Translations under genes and position numbers: made by a program | In this document: positions 1 to 8,704 of the stretch, piece by piece | How the letters are laid out: each line of letters starts with the position of its first letter | Position numbering within the stretch: position 1 is the stretch's first letter | The notes under the pieces: model-generated | Seen by the model: the letters and a program-made list of their open reading frames with translations, nothing else | What the model was told of the DNA's origin: nothing | The model's database searches: none | NCBI RefSeq assembly: GCF_000375405.1 | Contig: NZ_AQWS01000010.1 | Span: forward strand, 1-64,000 | DNA: 64,000 bases | From: Bacteroides propionicifaciens DSM 19291 = JCM 14649 | GTDB lineage: Bacteria > Bacteroidota > Bacteroidia > Bacteroidales > Bacteroidaceae | Direction: 5' to 3'

Positions 1-143
1 CAATGCCTATCAGGGACTGGGGCATAATTTTAAATCAGTTCCTAATTATTTACAAAGAAAGGGTCAGGCTATAACAATAACCCAACCCAAGCTTAATTTA
101 CTTACACACTTCCTGAGACAGTGTCCATTTTTCGTTACTTCCC

Positions 144-206
144 TTCCAAAAAAAACAGCTCCAACTCTGCATTAATCCAATTAATAACACAGAGTCGAAG
201 CTGTTT
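144..206 (-). terminator. Probable terminator of the recombinase gene
   Basis: On the minus strand a 17-pair stem (arms 190-206 and 153-169, two G-T wobbles, 20-base loop) is followed by a run of T. It lies 59 bases beyond the recombinase stop codon. The long stem and loop could also be a structure used by the element, but the T-run favours a rho-independent terminator. Confidence 0.6.
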
Positions 207-264
207 CGTGGGTTATAGTTATTACATCTTTCTCTAATTCATTATTAATGATATTGTCGGGAGC

Positions 265-1485
265 CTATCCAAACAATTTCTCACTATCATTAAATTTAGC
301 GGAAAGCCCCCTCATATCCTTGCTGATTTTCTCATTGGTGATACGAGCATATATCTGAGTTGTTTGAATATTGGTGTGTCCTAACATTTTACTAACTGTT
401 TCAATTGGTATACCCTTTGATAATGTAACTGTAGTTGCAAAAGTATGTCTTGCAAGATGAAAAGTAAGATTCTTGGTAATACCGCATACATCACCAATTT
501 CTTTCAGATAAGCATTCATTTTTTGATTGCTTAGAACTGGCAAAATTTTATCATCAGGAAGTTCACCTTCATATTTTTGCAATATTTTCTTAGGAATATC
601 CATTAGAGGGACATTTACATTAACTTTGGTTTTGTGTCGTTTAGTCATAATCCAGATATTTCCATCGAAAGAGATTCTGATATGATTTTTAGTTAGTTCT
701 TTCACATCAATGTATGCTAGTCCAGTAAAACATGAAAAAATAAATATATCTCTTACCTGTTCTAATCGTTTAGTCGGAAATTTTTTTTGGATGATTTTAT
801 TCATTTCCTGTTCTGTAAGGTATCCCCTGTCCACTTTCTTCAGTTGAATTTTATAATTAGCAAATGGATCATGAACAATTAAACCATTGTTACGAGCTAA
901 AATAATTATTCGTTTAAAGAATTGCATGAACTTCGCCATTGTATTATGGCTCACTCTTTCCTGAGTCAAAAGATAGACTTCAAAATCACGTAAAAACATA
1001 TCATTAATTGACTTCACAGCCATGTCAGATACTCGGTACTTCTTTTTGATGAAGTTTGCCACATGTTTTCTTGTTACATTATATTTCTGTAATGTAGCTG
1101 CTGATTTCGAAATTCCAACCATTGATGCCACATCCTCGTTATGTTTATCGAACAACTTTAGAATTGTCTCTCCACTTTCATCAAGGCCCAAAAACTCACC
1201 TTTGATTTTCTCTGGAGTTACAATATCAAACCGTTGTAAATCATGATAAATTCTATGCAATGATGCTTTAATATCATCCAACCTTGCATTCAGATTTCGG
1301 CTTTCAGGATTAATACCTGAAACTTTGTTTGCATTCACATCCCATTTAGATAATTGAACATGAAGTTTCGTATTAAAACGAGTATCGATACCGTCAATGG
1401 TTATTCGACACATTACCGGACATGTTCCGTCCCTCTTTTTCCTGTCTCTTCTGAGATAAAAAATCACACTAAATGTACTTTTCAT
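265..1485 (-). CDS. Tyrosine recombinase/integrase (CTnDOT-like family)
   Basis: A site-specific DNA strand-exchange enzyme of 406 residues. The N-terminal part (about 1-95) resembles the arm-binding domain of Bacteroidota integrases, residues about 105-205 the SAM-like core-binding domain, and about 220-395 the catalytic domain. Visible catalytic residues are Lys in TKRHKT (about 282-285), H343 and R346 in HLARHTF, H370 in MLGH, and nucleophile Y379 in QIYAR. The first catalytic Arg is missing: the usual TGLR reads TGLA (A257), as is known for IntDOT-type enzymes, where this position is also not Arg. The gene points away from tRNA-Ser and sits between a hairpin terminator and a set of inverted repeats, which suggests the end of an integrated element extending left. 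It could instead be a DNA invertase; no cargo is visible to decide. Confidence 0.9.
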   Translation of the reverse strand: MKSTFSVIFYLRRDRKKRDGTCPVMCRITIDGIDTRFNTKLHVQLSKWDVNANKVSGINPESRNLNARLDDIKASLHRIYHDLQRFDIVTPEKIKGEFLGLDESGETILKLFDKHNEDVASMVGISKSAATLQKYNVTRKHVANFIKKKYRVSDMAVKSINDMFLRDFEVYLLTQERVSHNTMAKFMQFFKRIIILARNNGLIVHDPFANYKIQLKKVDRGYLTEQEMNKIIQKKFPTKRLEQVRDIFIFSCFTGLAYIDVKELTKNHIRISFDGNIWIMTKRHKTKVNVNVPLMDIPKKILQKYEGELPDDKILPVLSNQKMNAYLKEIGDVCGITKNLTFHLARHTFATTVTLSKGIPIETVSKMLGHTNIQTTQIYARITNEKISKDMRGLSAKFNDSEKLFG

Positions 1486-1554
1486 AAACTCAATTTTTAA
1501 ATTATAAATGTATTATATCTTTTTAAATTGAGCTAAATGCAGACTAGCCAAAAC

Positions 1555-1624
1555 TGGACAACAAACTTCCAATGTTGGACAATTCGTCTACCAAATTGTC
1601 CAATTAAGCTATGGTAGACGAATT
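1555..1624. repeat. Nested inverted repeats, possible recombinase sites
   Basis: Arms 1575-1584 and 1594-1603 (TTGGACAATT / AATTGTCCAA) form a perfect 10-base inverted repeat with a 9-base spacer. Arms 1581-1593 and 1612-1624 form a second, overlapping perfect 13-base inverted repeat with an 18-base spacer. TGGACAA occurs again in direct orientation at 1555-1561, 21 bases before 1576-1582. The arrangement resembles core plus accessory binding sites of a tyrosine recombinase and lies between the recombinase start and tRNA-Ser. Function is inferred from position and symmetry only. Confidence 0.5.
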
Positions 1625-1683
1625 GGGAAATGCAAAGGGGCTTTATTTGTCTATTCCTTGTCATTCTCCCCAGCCACAAACAC

Positions 1684-1721
1684 ACAAAAAAACCGTCCAA
1701 ATCTCTCAATTTGAACGGTTT
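1684..1721 (-). terminator. Terminator downstream of tRNA-Ser
   Basis: On the minus strand a stem of about 13 pairs (arms about 1709-1721 and 1691-1703, one wobble, loop TGAGAG) is followed by a run of T at 1690-1685. It starts 37 bases after the tRNA 3' end, so it most likely ends the tRNA-Ser transcript. Confidence 0.75.
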
Positions 1722-1757
1722 GTCTATACTTTGTCGCCCTTTGTCTTGGGCTCTCAG

Positions 1758-1842
1758 CGGAGAGAGAGGGATTCGAACCCCCGGAGCCTCGCAGCTCAAC
1801 GGTTTTCAAGACCGCCGCAATCGACCACTCTGCCATCTCTCC
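1758..1842 (-). tRNA. tRNA-Ser (anticodon TGA)
   Basis: The minus strand folds as a class II tRNA with a long variable arm. The acceptor stem pairs GGAGAGA with TCTCTCC, the discriminator is G, the T-loop is TTCGAAT, and the anticodon loop CTTGAAA carries TGA. No CCA is encoded. tRNA 3' ends are common integration targets, and the recombinase lies on the 3' side of this one. Confidence 0.95.
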
Positions 1843-1947
1843 TGGTCAGCACTTCACTTAGCGCCTTACTTCCTTTCGAAAGCGTTGCAAAGGTACTAAT
1901 CTTTTTTTTATCTCCAAACTTATGATTAGAAATTATTCAATTAATTG

Positions 1948-1955
1948 TAATTTTG
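1948..1955 (+). promoter_or_regulatory. Candidate -7 box for mutS2
   Basis: TAATTTTG matches the Bacteroidota -7 consensus TAnnTTTG and lies 24 bases before the ATG at 1980. No clear TTTG -33 element is seen at the expected distance. The in-frame TTG at 1953 falls inside this box, so it is unlikely to be a start codon. Confidence 0.45.
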
Positions 1956-1979
1956 TACCAGAAAACAGAAAGACTAGAA

Positions 1980-4472
1980 ATGATATATCCACACAACTTC
2001 GAACAGAAAATAGGTTTTGACCAAATCAGAGAGATTCTTAAGTCAAAGTGTCTAAGCACTTTGGGAAAAGACCGCATCGATGAGATGGACTTTATGACCG
2101 ATTTTGATGAGATTTCGGAACAACTTTTTCAGACCGAAGAATTTCTTCGAATTATTCGCGAGAAAGCTAATTTCCCCGATCAATACTTCTTTGACGTACG
2201 CCAATCACTCAAACGTGTACGCATTGAGGGGATGTATCTCGATGAATCGGAGATATTCGATCTTCGCCGATCACTCGATACCATTAACCAAATTGTAAAC
2301 TTCCTTAAAGCCATTCCTGAAGATTGTCAGGAAGAAAAACCTGCCTATCCTCACCTCAACAAGCTTGCTGGGGATGTGTTTGTTTTTCCATCACTCGTTA
2401 AAGCCATTGATGTAATTATAGACAAGTATGGCAAAATGAAAGATAATGCTTCTCCCGAACTTATGCGCATCCGTAAAGAGTTGCTCAGCACAACCTCAGG
2501 AATATCTCGCTCCCTGAATCGAATTCTACGAGCAGCACAGTCGGAAGGAGTTGTCGATAAAGATGCTGCCCCTACTCTTCGAGACGGTAGATTGGTAATC
2601 CCCGTTGCTCCCTCTTTGAAGCGCCGAATTAAAGGGATTGTTCACGACGAGTCTGCAAGTGGTAAAACTGTATTTATTGAACCAGCCGAAGTGGTAGAAG
2701 CCAATAACCGAATCCGTGAACTTGAGGGCGAAGAACGAAAAGAGATTATTCGTATCCTAACGGAGTTTTCGACCAAACTAAGACCGTATATTGAGGAGAT
2801 ACTTAGCTCGTACGTGTTCCTTGCCGAAATAGATTATATACGTTCGAAAGCGCATTTAGCCAACGATATGGATGCCATTAAGCCGAGTTTAATCAACGAA
2901 CCTATTATCAGCTGGGGAGCTGCAATCCACCCACTCTTAGCCAAAGCCCTTCAGAAACAAGGAAAAAAAGCTGTCCCACTCGACATCGAACTCAATGCAA
3001 AACAACGAATATTGCTAATCTCAGGACCAAATGCTGGAGGTAAATCGGTTTGTCTTAAAACAGTCGGACTGCTACAGTATATGCTACAATCGGGTATGCT
3101 TATCGCTCTACATGAAAGCAGTAAAACTGGTATATTCAAGAGTATCCTTATGGACATTGGCGATGAACAATCACTCGAAGACGATCTGAGTACCTACTCT
3201 TCTCACCTAACCAACATGAAAGCGATGGTCAAGAATGGTGATAAAGAGAGTCTACTGCTTATTGATGAGTTTGGTAGTGGAACAGAGCCCCAAATCGGAG
3301 GTGCAATAGCCGAAGCTTTACTCAAGCAATTTAACCTACTGGGTACCTATGGTGTGATTACAACCCACTACCAGAATCTGAAACACTTTGCCGAAGACCA
3401 CGAAGGGATTGTCAATGGAGCGATGCTCTACGACCGTCACCACATGCAAGCCCTGTTCCGACTCGAAATCGGTAACCCCGGTAGCTCATTTGCGGTAGAG
3501 ATTGCCCGTAAGATTGGTCTACCCGAAAACATCATAGCCGATGCTTCGGACCTTGTAGGAGCTGAATATATCAATGCGGATAAATACCTTCTAGATATTG
3601 TGCGAGACAAACAATATTGGGAACGCAAACGTCGAAATATTCGTCAGCAGGAGAAACAGATGGAAGATGCTCTCGAAAAGTATACTGCGGACATTGCCAA
3701 GCTTCAAAAAGAGAAAAAAGAGATTATCCGTCAATCAAAACAAGAGGCTGAAAGCCTACTAAGCGAAACCAATGCGCGAATTGAGAACACCATTCGTACA
3801 ATAAAAGAGGCCCAAGCCGAAAAAGGTAAAACAAAAATAGTTCGCCAAGAGCTAGATGAATTTAGAGCACGTATTGCCCAGATGGAGGCCGACGAGAAGC
3901 AAGATAAGATTTCTCGAAAGATGCAGCAGCTCATCGAAAAACAAGAGCGAAAGAAAAATAAACCCGATAAAGCAACTACCAATCAACCCGTGGTAATTGC
4001 TAAAAAGGAAGAACCTATTAAGGTAGGAAGCAGAGTACGCATGAAAGGACAACGCACAACTGGCGAGGTACTAGAGATTAATAACAAGAACGCAACCGTG
4101 CTCTTTGGCTCAATAAAAACAACCACTAAGCTCAATAGGCTCGAAAACAGTGATTCCATTGAAACACCACAAGCCTCGACCACCTATATTAGTAGCGATA
4201 CCAACGAGAACATCAGAGAGAAGAAGCTAAACTTTAAGCAAGATATCGATTTGCGTGGAATGCGTGGAGACGAAGCTTTGCAAGCCGTAACTTATTTCAT
4301 TGATGACGCTATTTTGGTTGGTGTCAACCGCGTTAGCATTCTGCACGGCACTGGTACTGGCGCATTACGTTCACTCATCAGAGACTACCTTTCGGGGATA
4401 AATGCGGTCAAATCTTATCGTGACGAACACGTTCAACTCGGTGGCTCAGGAATTACGGTAGTAGAGTTTTAA
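1980..4472 (+). CDS. mutS2: MutS2-family ATPase/endonuclease
   Basis: This protein of 830 residues has the MutS2 layout: a MutS-like core without the mismatch-reading domain, an ATPase domain with Walker A GPNAGGKS (about residue 345) and the Walker B/signature region LLIDEFGSGTEP, a long charged coiled coil (about 520-640), a small KOW-like segment, and a C-terminal Smr nuclease domain with DLRGMRGDEAL and HGTGTGALR. Family members bind branched DNA and suppress recombination; bacterial homologs also act on collided ribosomes. Start ATG 1980 is preferred because the upstream in-frame TTG lies in a promoter element. Length and motifs are complete. Confidence 0.95.
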   Translation: MIYPHNFEQKIGFDQIREILKSKCLSTLGKDRIDEMDFMTDFDEISEQLFQTEEFLRIIREKANFPDQYFFDVRQSLKRVRIEGMYLDESEIFDLRRSLDTINQIVNFLKAIPEDCQEEKPAYPHLNKLAGDVFVFPSLVKAIDVIIDKYGKMKDNASPELMRIRKELLSTTSGISRSLNRILRAAQSEGVVDKDAAPTLRDGRLVIPVAPSLKRRIKGIVHDESASGKTVFIEPAEVVEANNRIRELEGEERKEIIRILTEFSTKLRPYIEEILSSYVFLAEIDYIRSKAHLANDMDAIKPSLINEPIISWGAAIHPLLAKALQKQGKKAVPLDIELNAKQRILLISGPNAGGKSVCLKTVGLLQYMLQSGMLIALHESSKTGIFKSILMDIGDEQSLEDDLSTYSSHLTNMKAMVKNGDKESLLLIDEFGSGTEPQIGGAIAEALLKQFNLLGTYGVITTHYQNLKHFAEDHEGIVNGAMLYDRHHMQALFRLEIGNPGSSFAVEIARKIGLPENIIADASDLVGAEYINADKYLLDIVRDKQYWERKRRNIRQQEKQMEDALEKYTADIAKLQKEKKEIIRQSKQEAESLLSETNARIENTIRTIKEAQAEKGKTKIVRQELDEFRARIAQMEADEKQDKISRKMQQLIEKQERKKNKPDKATTNQPVVIAKKEEPIKVGSRVRMKGQRTTGEVLEINNKNATVLFGSIKTTTKLNRLENSDSIETPQASTTYISSDTNENIREKKLNFKQDIDLRGMRGDEALQAVTYFIDDAILVGVNRVSILHGTGTGALRSLIRDYLSGINAVKSYRDEHVQLGGSGITVVEF

Positions 4473-4495
4473 TCAAGAAAACAAATCGTAATTCA

Positions 4496-4524
4496 TTGAA
4501 GGACTCCTATATTGATTATCTTTG
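4496..4524 (+). promoter_or_regulatory. Bacteroidota-type promoter for corA
   Basis: TTG (4496-4498), an 18-base spacer and TATCTTTG (4517-4524) fit the TTTG-N19-TAnnTTTG consensus. It lies 29 bases before ATG 4554, between the mutS2 stop and corA, and shows corA has its own promoter. Confidence 0.65.
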
Positions 4525-4553
4525 CTTATATCAGCAATATCAATATAGGAGTT

Positions 4554-5585
4554 ATGAAAAACAATTTATTAAACGAAACATTCAGTTATAACGGAGAGGT
4601 CACCACACCCACCTCCATACAGCTTATATCCTACTCGTCCAAAGGCATTAATACCAAAACCCTTGACAATTGGGATGAAGAACATGTTTTCAGTTCGAAT
4701 GAAACCTATTGGATACGTGTTGATGGGCTTAGCGAAGTGAGTGTCATCGAGAAAATAGCTAAGCATGTAGAGCTCGACTTTCTGCTTACTCAAGATATTC
4801 TCAATGTAAATCACCCTAGTAAAATCGAAGAGTACGAGACTTTCGTACTGGCTGTCTTAAAGTATTTTGAACTCGACCAGGATAATAACTACATACCCCT
4901 GCAGATATCTATAGTCTTGGGTAGTAACTACATCATAACCTTTTGCGAACGTACACCCCCATTTCTGGATGAGGTAATGGCCGCCATCAACGATGACGTT
5001 CTTCACCTACGAAAAAGAGGTTCCGACTACCTTATGAGTGTAATTATTCACAGTATAATCGGCAATTACACTGCTGCACTGATGGAACTCAACGACTCTC
5101 TTGAAGATTTAGAAGACCAACTACTCACGGTCAATACACCACGAAATATGGGGGTAACTATACAATCAAAACGACGAGATTACATCAAGTTTAAGAAGGC
5201 TATTTTACCTCTTAAAGATCAGTATGCTCGACTTCTACGCACAAATAACCGAATTATATCCCCCAAGAATAAAGCATTTTTCAATGACGTAAACGACCAC
5301 TTACAATTCGTGCTACAAAACATCGAGATGGGACGTGAACTACTAACTACCCTAGTCGATTTATATATGTCGAATAACGATTTAAAAATGAACGATATAA
5401 TGAAACGATTGACAATTGTTTCTACTATCTTTATACCACTGACATTTTTGGTTGGGGTATGGGGAATGAATTTCATCGAAATGCCCGAACTTAAATGGGA
5501 GTTTGGATATTTAATGGCATGGGCCATCATGTTCATTGTAGGTTTAATTATTTTCTTTTATTTTAAGATTAAGAAATGGTACTAA
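4554..5585 (+). CDS. corA: Magnesium/cobalt transporter CorA
   Basis: An inner-membrane divalent cation channel of 343 residues. It has the large soluble N-terminal funnel domain, a long helical region (about 180-270), then two C-terminal membrane segments. The signature GMN is seen in VWGMNFIEMPEL at the end of the first segment, and the protein ends in a lysine-rich tail, as in pentameric CorA proteins. The in-frame TTG at 4512 is rejected as start because it overlaps the promoter -7 region; ATG 4554 follows at normal distance. The family moves Mg2+, with Co2+ or Ni2+ as possible alternatives; substrate choice cannot be read here. Confidence 0.94.
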   Translation: MKNNLLNETFSYNGEVTTPTSIQLISYSSKGINTKTLDNWDEEHVFSSNETYWIRVDGLSEVSVIEKIAKHVELDFLLTQDILNVNHPSKIEEYETFVLAVLKYFELDQDNNYIPLQISIVLGSNYIITFCERTPPFLDEVMAAINDDVLHLRKRGSDYLMSVIIHSIIGNYTAALMELNDSLEDLEDQLLTVNTPRNMGVTIQSKRRDYIKFKKAILPLKDQYARLLRTNNRIISPKNKAFFNDVNDHLQFVLQNIEMGRELLTTLVDLYMSNNDLKMNDIMKRLTIVSTIFIPLTFLVGVWGMNFIEMPELKWEFGYLMAWAIMFIVGLIIFFYFKIKKWY

Positions 5586-5650
5586 AAAATTGTAGCTCTT
5601 GCGGAAATAATTTGAGTAATAATAATCTGAAATCGAATAAGCCGATAATG

Positions 5651-6859
5651 ATGAAGTCTATCAAAGAACTTTATCGCATTGGTACAGGACCTTCGAGCAG
5701 TCATACTATGGGACCAAGAAAAGCTTCTGAGCTCTTTCTCGAAAAACATCCTTCGGCCAAACGTTTCAAAGTAATTCTATATGGTAGCCTTGCGGCAACA
5801 GGCAAAGGACACATGACCGATGTTGCCATCATCGATACCTTAGAACCACACGCTCCGATAGAGATTGAGTGGAAACCCGAAATATTTTTACCCTTCCACC
5901 CCAACGGAATGACATTCAAAGCCTTCGATGCCAACAACAAAGAAATGGACGAATGGACAATTTATAGTGTTGGAGGTGGTGCACTGGCCGAAGAGGGAGA
6001 CCAATCGCACGTTCAAACCAGGGATGTTTATTCCATGAGTAGCATGACTCAAATCATGGAATGGTGTCAACGCACAGGCAAGACCTATTGGGAATACGTA
6101 AAAGAGTGCGAAGATTCTGATATCTGGGACTACCTTGCCGAGGTTTGGAAGACCATGAAAGACTCAATCCAACGTGGTCTGAACGCCGAAGGTGTTTTGC
6201 CTGGTCCACTCTGCATTCGCAGAAAAGCTGCTGCATACAACATCAAAGCGTCTGGTTACACACGCTCTCTTCAATCTCGTGGATTAATTTTCTCCTATGC
6301 ACTTGCTGTTAGTGAAGAAAATGCTTCGGGAGGAGAGATCGTAACCGCACCAACTTGTGGTTCTTGTGGAGTAATGCCTGCTGTGCTGTACCACCTCGAA
6401 CAAAGTAGAGAGTTTAGCGAATTAAGAATTTTAAGAGCCTTAGCTACTGGCGGGCTTATAGGAAATATAGTTAAACACAATGCTTCTATTTCTGGAGCAG
6501 AAGTGGGTTGTCAAGGTGAAATTGGTGTAGCTTGTTCAATGGCTGCTGGAGCTGCAAACCAACTTTTTGGTGGTAGCCCTGCACAGATAGAGTACGCTGC
6601 CGAAATGGCTTTAGAACATCACTTAGGAATGACTTGCGACCCCGTATGTGGACTTGTACAGATTCCTTGTATCGAAAGAAATGCATTTGCTGCGGCTCGT
6701 GCTTTAGATGCTAATATATTCTCAACCTTCTCGGACGGAATACACCGCATCTCTTTTGACCAAGTAGTTCAGGTAATGAAACAAACAGGTCACGACCTAC
6801 CTTCACTATACAAAGAGACAAGCCAGGGTGGTTTAGCGCTCAACTATACCCCTATGTAA
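5651..6859 (+). CDS. sdaA: L-serine ammonia-lyase, iron-sulfur dependent, single chain
   Basis: Converts L-serine to pyruvate and ammonia in the cytoplasm. About 402 residues join the beta domain (SSSHTMGPRKASELF near the N-terminus) and the alpha domain in one chain. Cysteines that would hold the [4Fe-4S] cluster are seen in TAPTCGSCGVMPAVL and MTCDPVCGLVQIPCIERNA, with GCQGEIGVACSMAAG between them. The start is ATG 5651 (or the adjacent ATG 5648), since the family normally begins with MKSIKELYRIG; an upstream in-frame ATG at 5576 would overlap corA and add an unrelated low-complexity stretch. It lies 65 bases after corA and may be cotranscribed. Confidence 0.93.
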   Translation: MKSIKELYRIGTGPSSSHTMGPRKASELFLEKHPSAKRFKVILYGSLAATGKGHMTDVAIIDTLEPHAPIEIEWKPEIFLPFHPNGMTFKAFDANNKEMDEWTIYSVGGGALAEEGDQSHVQTRDVYSMSSMTQIMEWCQRTGKTYWEYVKECEDSDIWDYLAEVWKTMKDSIQRGLNAEGVLPGPLCIRRKAAAYNIKASGYTRSLQSRGLIFSYALAVSEENASGGEIVTAPTCGSCGVMPAVLYHLEQSREFSELRILRALATGGLIGNIVKHNASISGAEVGCQGEIGVACSMAAGAANQLFGGSPAQIEYAAEMALEHHLGMTCDPVCGLVQIPCIERNAFAAARALDANIFSTFSDGIHRISFDQVVQVMKQTGHDLPSLYKETSQGGLALNYTPM

Positions 6860-6865
6860 GTTTCA

Positions 6866-6961
6866 CTTACGGGTAAATCAGACTAAAAACGAGTAAGTCA
6901 TTTAGTAGTAACGAGCCACTGGCTCCAAGTAAACCACCTACCCGTAAGGATAGCCTATCCT
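6866..6961. repeat. Multi-arm intergenic element, copy 1
   Basis: A perfect 10-base closing stem (6866-6875 CTTACGGGTA with 6939-6948 TACCCGTAAG) encloses ACTAAA...TTTAGT and the hairpin GAGCC-act-GGCTC (6913-6925). A further hairpin AGGATA-gcc-TATCCT follows (6947-6961). It shares ACGAGTAAGTC, GTAAACCAC and CTACCC, in that order, with the region after the TonB receptor (42139-42192). It begins 7 bases after the serine dehydratase stop. Role unknown. Confidence 0.45.
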
Positions 6962-6985
6962 AGAGTAGAAATAGCAATAAAAACA

Positions 6986-7027
6986 AATAAGCTCGGAGTT
7001 GAATAAATTATTCACTCCGAGCTTATT
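6986..7027. terminator. Bidirectional terminator between sdaA and PepSY-like gene
   Basis: A stem AATAAGCTCGGAGT pairs perfectly with its complement at 7014-7027, with an A/T-rich loop that can extend the stem. Flanking A and T runs let it serve both the plus-strand serine dehydratase and the minus-strand PepSY-like gene. Confidence 0.8.
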
Positions 7028-7060
7028 GTTTTATTACCCAACGTATTTAAACGTTTAAAC

Positions 7061-7489
7061 TTAAAACCTTACTTTTCCTTTTTTATCAAATCGGATAGCT
7101 AAATCGCTTTCGAGTTCTACCTCATAACCGCTTTTTTCCACTTCTATCTGTGTGATATGATCGCCAGGAAAGTTCTCAACGATATACTTGGTGATTTCTG
7201 CAGGGATAAGCAACGTAGGTACTGGATCTTTAATACAGTCTACCAAAAACCAATTTCCCTTATGGTCAAAAAGTATAGTATAATCACCCTCAAATCGAAC
7301 ATCAAAAACCTTAGATTCAAAAGTCTCTTCTTCGAGAACAATCTTAACAATATTCGACTTTGGAAAATGGGTCTTAATCATCTTCTGAGCATTTGCTGGC
7401 AATTGCTCTATATCACTTGGCAACGTTTTACCTGCAAACAAACCAATTGAACATAACAGAAAGGTAAATAACAGCGTTATCTTTTTCAT
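7061..7489 (-). CDS. Secreted PepSY-like protein (PF11396-type)
   Basis: A 142-residue protein with a clear signal peptide (about 1-19, ending LFAGK). The rest holds two similar alpha/beta units (about 20-80 and 85-142), each with a short helix, a beta hairpin and an FDHKGNW- or FDKKGKV-like turn. This fits the putative beta-lactamase-inhibitor-like PepSY family common in Bacteroidales periplasms. No function is established for this family. It lies 43 bases downstream of another small secreted protein gene on the same strand and may be cotranscribed with it. Confidence 0.75.
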   Translation of the reverse strand: MKKITLLFTFLLCSIGLFAGKTLPSDIEQLPANAQKMIKTHFPKSNIVKIVLEEETFESKVFDVRFEGDYTILFDHKGNWFLVDCIKDPVPTLLIPAEITKYIVENFPGDHITQIEVEKSGYEVELESDLAIRFDKKGKVRF

Positions 7490-7532
7490 AAAAAATTTAG
7501 TTTGGTTTATATTTATAAGGTAAAGTTAATTA

Positions 7533-7994
7533 TTATTTCGAAAGTTGGGCAACACCCTCACGCAATCTTTTCTCATAGGCCTTAAATTGAGAAGAAGTCA
7601 TAATCTTCTTTAACTCACCCTTGTACTGATCAACCTGAGATGATAGCTCCTGAATCCTGGCCTCACGATGTAAGGTGGGATTTGCAAGGTATAGGCTATC
7701 CACTCCACGAGATCTCCCTCTGTAATCAGCACGTTTATTACGCACATTTTTTTTATTAGTTCCAGAATTTGTATTATTACTCAACCATTTTTTATTGAGT
7801 TCGAGCAATGATTTTTGCTGTGTCTCGTTCAACTTATAAGTCGAGATCATTACACCTGTTAGCTTTTCGGCACGCATATCGAGCCTTTCGGTCTGCGTCA
7901 ATCGGGTTCTATGAGGTCTTTTACGATTCTGAGCCTCTATATTTACGGTAGTTAGCAGTAACACTGCTAAAATTAAAATAGTCTTTCTCATCAT
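7533..7994 (-). CDS. Small secreted Arg/Lys-rich protein (DUF4890/Spy-like)
   Basis: A 153-residue exported protein: signal peptide about 1-21 (ending NIEAQ), then a strongly basic, mostly helical chain with LTQTERLDMRAEKLT and LNETQQKSLLELNKKW. The pattern of a helix pair rich in Arg and Gln is like DUF4890 and LTXXQ/Spy-type periplasmic proteins of Bacteroidales. A chaperone or stress role is possible but not shown. The start is ATG 7994, or the adjacent ATG 7991. It precedes the PepSY-like gene. Confidence 0.7.
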   Translation of the reverse strand: MMRKTILILAVLLLTTVNIEAQNRKRPHRTRLTQTERLDMRAEKLTGVMISTYKLNETQQKSLLELNKKWLSNNTNSGTNKKNVRNKRADYRGRSRGVDSLYLANPTLHREARIQELSSQVDQYKGELKKIMTSSQFKAYEKRLREGVAQLSK

Positions 7995-8113
7995 TATTGT
8001 CTTTAATTAATAATCTAATAAAATACTGTTGCAACTATTAATTAGACGCAAAATAGATGATAAGGTTTAATGGAGTGACTTAGTTTTAACATAAACGATA
8101 AGACTTAAGGATA

Positions 8114-8152
8114 CAAAAAAAGCAAGCACTTGAGTAAAGTACTTGCTTTTTT
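8114..8152 (-). terminator. Terminator of the nusB-DUF5606 gene group
   Basis: A stem of 11 pairs (8115-8125 with 8142-8152), extendable through one mismatch, is followed on the minus strand by seven T. It lies 20 bases beyond the DUF5606 stop. Confidence 0.8.
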
Positions 8153-8171
8153 AGCTCTCGGTAATAAGTTA

Positions 8172-8606
8172 TTACTCAGCTGATTCTTCAGCTTCAGCAA
8201 CCTCTTCTTCTTTAGCTGCAAAATCACTGATACCGTTTTCGATAAGCAGATTATACCAGCTAATTAATTTTTTGATGTCACTTGCATATACACGGTCTTC
8301 GTCGAAATCAGGAAGAACTTCTTGCAAATAAGCTTTCAACTCATTAGAAGATGCTTTTTTACCATTAATTGAAGTTACTTTACCTTCTTCTTTAGCTTTC
8401 ATAGCTTCAAGAACTTCAGCTAAAGGCACTTCAGAATCGTGTGTATACATAGCGATATCGCCCAATGAAATTATTTTATCGGCAGAGTAAGCCGGCATAC
8501 GTTTCTTGTCAGCACTAATAGTTTCTACGATAAGCATATTCTTACCTTGTGAAACTAACTTATATAAGCCGGGTTTTCCAGCAATTGATAAAATTGTCTT
8601 TAACAT
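8172..8606 (-). CDS. DUF5606 protein, Bacteroidota-specific
   Basis: A 144-residue cytoplasmic protein with an N-terminal domain starting MLKTILSIAGKPGLYKLV and an acidic tail (EEEVAEAEESAE). It matches the DUF5606 pattern; no function is known to me. The start is ATG 8606: a longer reading from 8678 would place the promoter -7 box (8636-8643) inside the coding region. It follows coaE by about 100 bases, and its own promoter plus the terminator behind it suggest it can be transcribed alone. Confidence 0.8.
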   Translation of the reverse strand: MLKTILSIAGKPGLYKLVSQGKNMLIVETISADKKRMPAYSADKIISLGDIAMYTHDSEVPLAEVLEAMKAKEEGKVTSINGKKASSNELKAYLQEVLPDFDEDRVYASDIKKLISWYNLLIENGISDFAAKEEEVAEAEESAE

Positions 8607-8635
8607 GTTCTCTAAATTAAATTCTTTATATCTTA

Positions 8636-8666
8636 CAAAAATAGCACACCAATGTGAGACAAGCAA
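8636..8666 (-). promoter_or_regulatory. Promoter for the DUF5606 gene
   Basis: On the minus strand TTG (8666-8664), a 20-base spacer and TATTTTTG (8643-8636) fit the Bacteroidota consensus, 29 bases before ATG 8606. Confidence 0.6.
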
Positions 8667-8704
8667 CGATATATTCAAGAGATTCTTGAATTATAATCAT
8701 TATT

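Noticed and set aside
1022-1246. Plus-strand open frame inside the recombinase gene
   Set aside because: It is fully antisense to a well-supported gene and has no family resemblance.
1533-1925. Open frames across tRNA-Ser
   Set aside because: Several short frames on both strands cross the tRNA and its terminator; none has a start context or family match.
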